From: Triops longicaudatus
Lineage: Eukaryota; Arthropoda; Branchiopoda; Notostraca; Triopsidae
DNA: 64,000 nucleotides
Direction: 5' to 3'
Assembly (NCBI GenBank): GCA_022885665.1
Contig: JAGQDJ010000044.1
Location: forward strand, 632 to 64,631
Positions within the stretch are counted from its first letter, which is position 1. Each line of letters begins with the position of its first letter. The notes beneath the pieces were generated by a model, which worked only from the letters and a program-made list of their open reading frames with translations, searched no databases and was not told the DNA's origin. Shown piece after piece: positions 49,858 through 60,475 of the stretch. Position numbers and translations under genes: made by a program.

Positions 49858-52800
49858 GTAAGTGCTCTTGTTCTTCCTCGCCTGAGTTGCATTCGAAAAC
49901 CGCAACTGCCATGTAGAGCGTTTTGTTGTCTATTTTGGTGTTGGTTTTATGGAAGATTTCGTTTGTGCAAGTCTGAGCCTCACTGGCTTTTAGATGGGCG
50001 ATAAAAACCCCGACGCTATTGTGTGGGCGAGGTGGTGTTAAAGTGTAATAATACCTCCTGAAGACGTGACTCAAGGTGGGCGATGTCACCCATGGTCAGT
50101 AAAGGGTTAAGTTCATCAATGAAAAAGGCCTTTCTTTCTGGGCTATAAAAAATTGGGATACCTTTTAAGCTTTTAATGGATGTCGTCTTTTCGCAACACA
50201 GTATTTCAACCTAGATGTTTCCCCTACCGCTACGATCTCCTTGATAGCCCATGTATGAATCTCGGCCGCTGAAATGCAATTCAATTCTGGTGCAACTATG
50301 CTGAAAGTCTTGCTCTCAGCACAGTGTAATATCATAGGAACAGGACGTGCTGACCATTGGGCTTTTTAATGCACAAAATCCTGGTTTGGACGATTTTTTG
50401 TTTCTGCGCTTTCGTGCTGGCGTACGCTTTGCTTCCCTTCACCGTTTATTTCCGCTGCCCGCTTATTATTTAAGACTGCGCTGAAGTTGAATTCACTGCG
50501 TCTGGGTGACCATTGACGACGTAATCTTAGACGAAGTAAAAAGGGACGTGAATCGGAAGGAAAAAGGAAGGGAAAATGGGAAGAGGATATGCGCGTGCCT
50601 TCTCTCATTTTTTGTCCATCCATTTTATTCGGTTGGTTGGTGATGTCATGCGCTCAAGCCTAGGGTCCAGTCCCGCGGAAGTGTAACGACATGCCCCGTC
50701 ACGTGGTCAGTCACTCGCTATTTAGTATCAATAAAATTTAATTATTTTGAAAAAATCCTTACTCTTATAGCAGCACTCCAGTTTTGCAATTCCAAACAAT
50801 CCCTTCATTAACAGGTTGTGTTTGTTCTTTTAGTTTTGCGCAATCCTTTTGGTGTCATTTGTAGGATGTTAATAGCCAATCGTGTGCTAGTATCCTTTCT
50901 AAGGGTCGTCTTTCTCGCCGTCGACGAGATTTTGGGTACGGGGAAAGGCATGCGAAAACACGGGAAAATGCACTAGCTGATTATTTGGTTGAATAATTAA
51001 TCATATCATACCCCGTCACTCAGCTTCGTAATGGGGAAATTATCTTCATATTGTGAGGCTAGTGGGGAAATGTCCTCCGTAGATTAGAATGACAATGACC
51101 ATTTCCGTTGTCTTGGAGCTTAATGGATTTTAAACGTCGTGTGTGTGTGTGTGTAGGACTGGAAAACTTCCGCTATACATTTGCAAATGCTTTTCCGTCC
51201 ATGTTCTGGCTAAGACTAGATACATGTGTTCATGTGTGATGCTGTGTTGTCTAATAAGGTAGTCTTTTCGGTGGGGAGAATGCAGCGAAGAGGCTTGAGG
51301 TCAGCTGGTGGAATCATTAGTCTGAATTACACGCCGCCAAACGGAGTAACCAGTGGGCTTGTAATGTAACCTTCTCTTCTTTAATTTGGTTAGTCCAGTA
51401 CTTAATGATAGTCGAGTGTGCCTGCAAGGGTCAAAACTCAATGAGAGTCTATCGATTAGGCATACGTGACCCGCTTGCTTTCTTGACGTCTCTTCTCGCA
51501 ACAATTGTACATGCATGTGTACACCGCTCAAATTGTACATACATGGTATTGTGTTCTCTTGGAGCAACTAGCCTTGCACTGCCGCGCCTGGTCATTAGTC
51601 TCGGTAACGAAGTTACGCCTATCCTCTATGAATGATGTACCGGCCTTTGAGTAGGTAGGCTGCATATAGAATAAGAAAGTTGAGGTATATTTTACAGAGC
51701 CTTTTTGATCGGAATCTAGGCAAATTTTTGATGAATAGCCAACTATGCGGCCGTGTCCCAATTTCTTTTTCCTGCGTTAAAAAGTTACGCACTCCCATCC
51801 CTCTTTTGTGGGATGCCAGGGTATTAAAAAGATTCGAAGTTGAGGCGAGAGACCACGAAGCTGTCGTAGAGATATTCTCGTAACTTGCGGACAGTTCCCT
51901 GGCACCTTTGACATGGCTTCTAACTCTTGGCACCGAACTTTCAAGACATGCTTCCTTTCCCTTGTGTACTTTGAGCGTGTCTAGGTTTAGGAAGAGAGGG
52001 GGGCACGCCGAGATGCTTCACCTCCATTGATAAACCCTCGTTTTCCAGCTTCTAAAGAAAGCCGCACATACGTTGATGCAACGCGGTGTGGGAAAATATC
52101 AATTAAGAGTAGTTAAAGTATTTTAATTAACAGAAGCTATGAGGCGGTAGCTGTCAGTTTTCAGCTATCAGCGTTCGCTCAGAAGATGTCTGGTTCCTTG
52201 TGTTGCGTTTTATGGACTTCGGGAATGTGCGAATTGAGAAGGAGTGTGGCAGGGGACCTCCAGAAGAAAAACAGCTCTTAATTATAGGTTAAAGGACTTG
52301 GTTCGTTCCTCATAAAAAATGAAAGCAAGTCTGTACTCCGTTTCTTAAGGGGCTACCGAGTCTTGTGGCGTTTTTTCTTCTCTTACCTACACGTGTATAT
52401 TATTTATCACATGCTTAATGTGACTAACACTAACACATGCTTAATGGCCCTGATGTAATTGTCCCAGTAACAGCGTAGAATTGCAGACGGACTTGTGTTT
52501 GAAAAGTGTGTAGGTGTGCGTAGCAAAAGGGGCTAGGAATTTCTCCCTTGGAACGTCTCACCAAAGCACAAGGTACGCCACTGCGTATCACGTGTACTTA
52601 ATTAAATTCGAAAAAGCTAGAAACCTAATACTTCGTTCCTTTCCAATTGCACAATCCATGTCAGGATGACTGTTTCTTTTGGTGTGGCTTGAGTTTTCTC
52701 GCCTGCATAACAAATAAGATCGCCCCCAGCTTTGGTAGTGTCGATCCCCGAATTTCAGTAGCCTTACCCGGGTAGTAAAAATGAAAAGTTCCGAAACTGG

Positions 52801-55626
52801 CAAGAGATGAGAAAAAGAGACAAGTGTGAGGAGCCAACCTGAGGGGTGCTACGAGTTTCGCAGACGGTCCTACGACAAGCGACAAGCTGTCACCCTTATG
52901 CAAATTAAGAGCTTCAACACAGCCACTACTGCTTGGACTGTGCTGAGCTTTGTATTAATATATCCTTTCGCTTCGGGTAAATAAGAGAAGAGATGCATAG
53001 TGCCCTTCCCCCATCTCTTTCCCCTTCCCGGGACAATTTTGGTCCGACAAAAATGGAATGGAAACCAATAAGACGTAACTGGCTTTTTCCCGCGAAATTT
53101 CCCCTTCAGCTGCAACCCTATTTTGTCCAACGTCCAATACTGAGAGACAAAGTAGCAGGTAAAAAAAGATATATGAAGGTACGCGTCTGGCCACTAATTC
53201 TCTGTTAGCGGAACTGGCGCCCGGTTATCGAAATAGGGCACAAAAATGTATGACTGGCCAACACAGCAGTTGCTGCTTGTCCTTTTTTTTTTCAGGTCCC
53301 TAGTATTCTGTTCCCTTCCATACCAGAACCGTTTAATTTTGATGAGAAGTTAAATGTCAGGTTTGGACGTCAGATTGCTGAGCTGCATGTCCTCAGTGGA
53401 TTAGTAGAACACATTTTAGTATTCGGCTCTCAAGAGCGCTTGTCTTGTCCTACCTACGTTGTGGTTTCGAAATCTTGTGGTGGGGGTTGGTTTGTACTAC
53501 GGAATTCATTATGTTTTTGCGAATACGTAATCAGCTTTTTTGCTTATATTTTGTTCGCTTATGGAAAAGAATAAAGAAGTCTCTAGATTGTGTTTGTTTT
53601 ACGTAGAAAGGAGTGTTGTATTTTAGCTAATAGTTTAGCTATTTGCTAGCACTTAAGAATCGTTATTGTTAACACTACAGTTTAGTACTTCTTTTTCGTT
53701 TATTTTTTCATAAAACATTTCTCTTTAGGCTTTTTCTTGTTTGTGAACTTAAGAATGTTTTTGCTCATTTAGAAGGGGGAAATAGGGCAGGAATATGGGA
53801 CTTCTTCCTAAAGGCTTTTTGTTAATAGATGTTTAAAAAAACGGATTTTTTTGGACATAGTTATGTATCGATAAAGTAGTACAGTAACGCCTAACTGCAT
53901 CAAAGATGTTTTCAAACAATTGTGTTTTCCTCAGAGCAAAAGTAATTTCGAGATCCCATTTCCAAGAACAAATGGTCTTTATGTTAGGTAACGTTGTTCG
54001 GGGAGAGCAACATCCTTTTATGCTTTGTGTGAAGCAGGGAATAGTACAGCCAACTGCCGCAAGCAGTTGAATTAAAGCAAGGCGATCAACATGTTAAACG
54101 TTGGTCAGCCTTGCACTTATCTTACTTCTAATTATAATGAAATCTAGCTGATACAAAAAGCACAAGTTATCTCATGTTTTCATCACAGATACTTTGTAGC
54201 AAAGGACTAAGGCTCCACGAACGAATGGGGTGGGTCCCATCTGTCATCCTTTCAATGCTGCGGCTTGGCATAAAAAAGCGATTCATAAAGAAGGGCAAAA
54301 ACAAGCCGTGACGGGGTCCGGTGTTCCCGATGATGGATTGCATACGATTTAACACAGCAGTTCAGATGTTCTTGTTACGTTCTTTCCAAAAACACTGAGT
54401 GAGTTTACCGTTGCACGGGTTGAAGGCGCAGAGTAATTCTGGGCGGAGAAGAAAAATCTTTGTGCTGGAACGGTCTTTAATTCATGAGAGATGCCGTATC
54501 TGCTTTTTGTCGTAATTCGACGGAGAGGGGAAAGTCAAATTAGCTCAGAATTGACCGCAAGGTCACATTCTTAGCTTGATGTTCTATTTCGCGTCGTTTA
54601 CCTGCTTGAACGTGAGCAATCAGGTGATTATATGGATGTTACACTCCCCGCTGATTGAACTGATGGATTAGCACAGCTCCGAATCCCATTCGACCCTGAG
54701 AGGAAGGGAAATTTCAGCCATAAAAATGAACTAACATTCTTGAACTGTTGAGCCTCTTTGGGCTTGTTGTATTCCGAAGCTTATTAAAAGTCCAAACCTG
54801 TGAACGGAACGATTGTATAGAATTTGGCATCGTGTCACGAACATTTTACACGTAAGCATTTGCATCGGAAATGTGCTGTTAGCCTTGGTTGAATTGAAGT
54901 TGCTAAGGAAAAGCATGGCCCATCATATGTACCCCCGCCAAAGTAGCCGTCGCGGTGGTATTGTTGTCGCCTTGCCAACTGGCAGCCGGAAATAACAGGG
55001 GGTCATCCTGGAGACCAAATAGCCAGAGAACATTTTTTGTGTTAAAAAAGAGCCCCCCCCCCACTCAAGCGCCAGCCAAACAAGACAAAATAACGCTTCT
55101 TTATACGAGTGCTGTATTGATTTCTTATTTGTTTTCTCACCCCACAGTTTCCGGGTTTCGTTCCAATTGTGGGATTTGAAACTTGGCGCACTTAACGTAG
55201 ACATCTTCTTTTTTAAAAAAGGAGAAATTTGCTGTAGTGCACGAGAGCTGTTAGCAAAGAGCTGTTCATCATGGTGCCCTACTGGCCAACGTCATTTTAA
55301 CAAAAGAATGGACAATGGCTATAATGTAGAGAAGGGAAGGGAAATTCACCCTTCCCAAGAAAAATACAGGGAAAAAATGCAATAACTCTCACTCCCCTCG
55401 TACAACAAAAGTCCTTTTTATAATGTCAACAAACGTTAGGCAGCTGCTTGCGGGTCCTTGTGGTGTGTGGGTGTCTGGATTGTAATGTATTGTTGGGGGA
55501 ATAATGGATGAGATAGGTCTGTGTGTATACTTGACACCGTTTTTGACCAATTGTGGCAATGTCTTTTTGAGTTAACTAACCTATTGTTTACCCTACGGGG
55601 TATGTTTCTTTTGTCTTCTTTTTTAG
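49858..55626 (+). other. BCL11 intron, about 5.8 kb
   Basis: The donor GTAAGT and acceptor TTCTTTTTTAG are both good. No further coding exon is evident inside. Contents are a (GT)n run at about 51139-51154, a repeated AATTGTACAT-CATG motif at 51503-51545, a 13-bp direct repeat at 52408-52446, POU octamers at 52898 and 54858, TATCGATA at 53866-53873, and a C10 run at 55053-55062. Confidence 0.75.
52408..52446. repeat. 13-bp direct repeat in BCL11 intron
   Basis: CACATGCTTAATG occurs at 52408-52420 and 52434-52446, a 26-nt period. Each copy carries CATG followed by TTAAT. It could be a slippage product or a paired factor site. Confidence 0.7.
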
Positions 55627-58403
55627 AACCCACTTCATACATTTGCTCCACTTGTCAGAAGCGCCTTACCACAGCCTGGGGCTTGGTTCAACATGTCCAG
55701 AACGAGCACGGATTGCGAATCTACGTCGATTTAGACGCAGAAGATGAGCCGATCGCTACTAAGCCTACGTCACCCTCAACGTCTTCGCTACCGCTCTCCA
55801 GCGGCAGCAAATCCAGCAGCCATCACAGCCCACGCGAACCGTCGCCTAGGCGGAGTCCTATTCCCCAGCAACGAATCTCAACAGTAGCTTCTTCCGGGCC
55901 TTTTGGCGTCAACAGCAGTTCACCTTTATCATCATTAGCTTCGTTACGAAACCCAGATTTGGCCATGGTTATGAGTCAATCTCTGAACCTGCCCTTGCAT
56001 CATCCACGGTTGCATCTTCCAGTGTCGGCCTCTTTGCCACCACCCCATTTTCCTACATCGTTATCAACCTCTGGATCTCCACGTACTTCCAACGCCAGTG
56101 TTTCTCTCGCATCAACTCATATCCCGACCCCAGCTAGCGTAGCAGCGGCAGCCGCTGCGGCTTCTATTAACCCATTATTATTGTCCAGTATGGGTCATCC
56201 TTCCCATTTACCTTTGGATCCACATTCGCCCTTTGGCATGCTTCGGCTACCACTGAACGAACGTCATTTCCAAGCTCACCTCAATCACCACGCTGCAGCC
56301 GCTCCTTATGGACGACCACCTAGTCATGATTTACGTGTGGAGCAACTGTTACCCGAGCACTTTCGCTTAGGCCTAGGCCTGACAAACCTAATATCCCCGT
56401 TTGCTGCTGCCGCAGCCGCTGCAGCGGCCGATTCCTTTGGCATGGCCAGCGATCGTACGTCAACGCCTTCAACCCGAGGAACCGCGCCTACGCCTACGCC
56501 CAATACACCTAACGACATCAACACCTGTCAACAACGCTCACCCACGCCGTCAACAGCAATGAATCCTACCAGCTCGACAGCATCTTCCGCGGAACAGGTT
56601 GACTTTTACTCCCAGCGACTGAGACAATTGGCGAGCAACGGGTCTACTAGCCCCGGGGTCACGGGCACTGCAGCTGAGGGCACTTCGGTAAGATCGCCCA
56701 CTCCATCGCCCACGGCAACGCGTAAACGGTCGCCCTCTCCTTCCGATGGTGCGAGGCCCAGCAGCCCCCTTAAGTTAGAGAGTCCTTGTAAAAAGTCTTC
56801 GACGCCCCAGCCCCAACTGCGCAATTCACCAACGAGTACAACAACAGACTCGCAAGTCAGTCCTCAGCCTTGTCACCCTGTGTTGGAATCGGGTAAAACC
56901 AGCCACAGCCCCTCCCCTGGGCTATTGCGGTGTTCCATATGCACCTTCCAGTGCAACGCCACAGTCGAACTTAGGCGACACTTACGGACCCACAAAAATC
57001 GCAGCCATATCGGTAACATGACTAGCCTGGGACAGAGACCGGGTGAAACAGAAATTACGAGCCTAACGCCGGATTCCTCAAGATCAAAAAGAAGTCAAGG
57101 TGAAGGGTCGTGTGCCGATGACTCGGTGGACACTTTGGACGATGACGACGGTGAACCGTTGGATATGGAAGACGCATCGGAAGATGAAGACAATGGTTGC
57201 GAGGACATGGATGAACGTGATCGGGACGACTTGGAACACGACCACGCTGGACGTAAGGAGGACGATAGCCCGGAAGATTTGACGGTCAAGGCTGCGTCTG
57301 CACCACCTACACCGGCGCCCTCGGTTCCGGGTGACAAGCCTAGTCCTGTCTCGGGCTCCGGTACCTCTTCTTCATTAGTGGGCGAGTTGATGGACCGATT
57401 TGGGTTGACCAACCTGCACCAATACAGCGAAGCTTACCGGCAAGCGGTGAAAGATCTCAAAGCCGAGAAGCGACCGTTGGACAACGCTGGAAAGTCCCTG
57501 CGACTTCGTGATGACCTGACGATCGCAGCAGCCAAGAATTTCCTTCTACCAGTTAACGCTGCGGCAGGCCTACCACCTTGTTTACCATCGCTCGACCTCG
57601 CGCATTCAGGACTGCTTAGAGCTTTGGATTCCACCTTGCCTAAGCGAATGAAACTGGATGATAACGTTAAGCTCGAACGCGATCAGCAACGTGAAAGAGA
57701 GTCCTTGTTTGCGGGCTTGTGGCTCCCGGGTGTAACCCATTCCCACCGTGACCTGTTCCCTCCTCCACCTGGGGTCGACCCGGAGCTTTTCCGCAAAAGC
57801 GCCGAAAACCCTTTCAAGGCGTTGAATTTTGGCCTGAACTTAGGCTTAGGCTTGAACACGGGCACCGCACCCAAATCCTTGAACGCGGCTCCGCAGTTAC
57901 CGACTAGCCACGCTTCTCCCGCCTCGGCAGCCGCAGCAGCGCTTGGACTGTGCGCGTCTCCCGCCACCAGCCAGCCCACCAAGCGCGAAAGTCGGCGTAA
58001 CGATACTTGTGAATATTGCGGCAAGATCTTCAAGAACTGCTCTAATTTAACGGTGCATCGCCGTTCGCATACGGGAGAGAAACCTTACAAATGTGAACTG
58101 TGCAATTATGCCTGCGCTCAAAGCTCAAAACTTACCCGACATATGAAAACACATGGTCGGCTGGGCAAAGACGTCTACCGTTGCCGCTTTTGCGAAATGC
58201 CCTTCTCGGTACCATCTACCTTAGAAAAGCATATGCGGAAATGCGTTGTACAGCAACAAAAGAAAGTTAGAGCAGCAGGCGGACTTCTCATGTCCAATAT
58301 TGTTTCCGGAGATGACTCCGACGATTCAAGCACCTCAGCTTCCAAAGACACGTGGAATTTACACAACGAAAGGCTTGAGAAGGAAACAATCAAAGGAGAA
58401 TAA
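55627..58403 (+). CDS. BCL11: BCL11-family zinc-finger factor, 3' coding exon
   Basis: This is the large terminal exon of a BCL11 (CTIP) transcriptional regulator, nuclear and sequence-specific. It joins in frame to the exon at 49342-49857, together giving about 1,097 residues without the missing N-terminus. Features in order are: a C2H2 finger (55644-55709) in EPTSYICSTCQ...HGLRIY, the hallmark of BCL11; long Ser/Pro/His-rich sequence with poly-Ala runs near 56138-56166 and 56401-56430; one isolated C2H2 finger (56931-56993); an acidic Asp/Glu region (about 57115-57265); a PEDLT motif at 57270-57284; a conserved-looking helix around LHQYSEAYRQAVKDL; and a C-terminal array of three fingers (58008-58070, 58092-58154, 58182-58244) nearly identical to vertebrate BCL11 DNA-binding fingers 4-6 (DTCEYCGK.FKNCSNLTVHRRSHTGE). 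The last finger ends H-x3-C, not H-x4-H. The stop is followed by non-coding sequence. Confidence 0.95.
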
Positions 58404-60475
58404 GATGACGAGAACTACATGCCTCAGCCGTACACCAGAAAAGGAGTACTGGGAGGGGCAAAATTGTATTTAAATGAACGAAATGTATTTGGAACGAATT
58501 AAATAGCAATTAGCGTACTGTATAGAGCTCAGAAGATTGAGAGCATGTCGTAAAAGATGCTGACGACCCGTGATTCCTTTTCGAAAGCTTTAGTTTCTGG
58601 TTGACGGTGATAGATATGTTGTAATTTTCTTGTACAATTTATTTGTCTTTGTTTTCATGGTCAGCGAGTTGGGGATGAAAAAGATGCATCACTGTTGCGT
58701 CAGACTAACGTCTACCATTACTTTGGTATGGGGCTTTAAGTAGTCTTGATTAGAAAAAAAAGAGTTGAAGGTCAACCCGAGAGAAAGGAGCCAACTTTGC
58801 CAAGTTCCACCCAGATGGGGTTAGTTTGAAAGTGGCTTCGTGTGCGTTGACTTTTTAATGCGTGTTAGCTTTTTGTACAGAAGTTATCTTGTCGTCCTAT
58901 TTTGCTAAGCTGAAGTAGCATACTATTTCACGGCCCCTGATCATTATTTGTGTTTCAAACCTAATCATGTTAAAAAGAATTGTGTCGTTTTTCGCTAAGA
59001 GCGGAATTCGTAGTTGATACCAAAGCCCAGTTTTGTTTTACATTTGTTTCCTTTTTGTGAGAAAAACCATAATAAGATGTTTGATTGCAATTCAAAGAAC
59101 ACAAGTGCACGAAAAGTTTTAGTTTCCTAGTTTAAACTTTCTATGTACAAGGGTTCAAGAGTAAGGGTAACTCAATGAATAGTATTTTGCTTACAAGGAT
59201 CAGAGGTACATATCGATTATTACTGTAGTTACGAGTTCGGCTAAAAAAAGTTTGAAGGGACATTTTTTCCTTTTCGATCATACCTGGAGTTCCAACTTTT
59301 AAAAGAAAAAAACTGCCCTTGGAGTTTGCCAAATGTAGTATTCCGCTAGACATTCCGCAAATCCACGCCCCGCCCCTCTCACATCCAGAACGTCACGTTC
59401 TCGTTGCTATATCACACATGTTTTGCCCACATTCATCCCCCGGTGACCGCCCCTCCCTACCATTTAGTTCTTTACCCGCTTCCTACCTTCCTACCGCAAA
59501 AAGAAAGCAATATTTCAAAAACAATCTCTCCGTTTCGAAACTCAGCACCCTCGCCCACAATAATTCCTAGTGTAACCCTTGCTTGTGTACTTGTGAACAC
59601 GCCTAGTGCTACCTCATTATTATCGTCATAGTAGCGTCAGCAAATTGATGTTTTCAGTTAATTGGTATTTCTCCTCTCTACGGATGTTTAAGTTCGTTTT
59701 GGGTTTAGTATATTTTTGGAAATAAGCCGACGATCCCCCATGTAAAAAGAAAATGATCACACTAGTCTTTCTTCAAATCTTCACTTTCAGTTACCCTCTA
59801 CTTCTTCGATCTTTTGCCTTACCAAGGTAGGGATCCGCACTAAATCCTCACCTTCTGGTTGGGTAAACCTGTCTCCTGGCTTTAAGTAGGAAAGCAAAGG
59901 ATCCTTCCTATTCCAAACAGTTCAGATTCTTTCTTTATGATTGAAATTTTACGCAAGGCTGTCAGAGAAATATATAATTTATGATATGGAGGTATTAATG
60001 GTAGTTTTCACACCTCAGCTGGTGCAAGTTCCTACAAGGCAGGGGCAAAATGGCAAAGAAACTGTTCATGTAAATTAAGTTTTTTATTTGATCAGAACAT
60101 ACTACCCAAAGCCAATGTTAGTCTTTGACCACAAAAAAAAGAAGTACAGCACAAAAATATCCCTTTTATGTTTCACACGACTTTTCTGACCCTTTTGTAC
60201 GCCCAAACCTATCGTCACCAGAGACAGCCCTCTCCTCATCCCCTTGAAATTCTTGTATTGTAAAGTTGATGGGTTCTCCAAAAATTGAATGTTTACCTTG
60301 TGGCATCGCAGCATCATACCAAAAATCCAGTACGTAGACAGGGTGTAAACTTGAATAGAAATTTATTACTTGTAAGTGACCAAAAAATCTACACCGTTTG
60401 TTTTCTATATTTGCGGCTTCTTCAATACAGAGACTTCACTTGTACAATAAAGAGTTGTTTATTGTTTTATTGACA
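58404..60475 (+). other. Probable BCL11 3' UTR
   Basis: There is no coding gene here. An early ATTAAA (58498-58503) and a canonical AATAAA (60446-60451) followed by a T/GT-rich stretch are candidate polyadenylation signals. The distal one would give a 3' UTR of about 2 kb. Short open frames near 59319-59631 show no family resemblance. Confidence 0.4.
60446..60451 (+). terminator. Candidate distal BCL11 poly(A) signal
   Basis: AATAAA is followed within 30 nt by GTTGTTTATTGTTTTATTG, a T/GT-rich downstream element. It is the first canonical + strand AATAAA I noticed after the stop codon. Confidence 0.35.

Noticed and set aside
49469..50089. 206-codon minus-strand frame
   Set aside because: It lies antisense across the BCL11 exon, whose + strand reading is clearly conserved, so it is a shadow frame.
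55521..55626. Upstream extension of the last BCL11 frame into the intron
   Set aside because: The conserved EPTSYIC join to the upstream exon and the TTTTTTAG acceptor show the exon begins at 55627; the extension is an open stretch of intron by chance.
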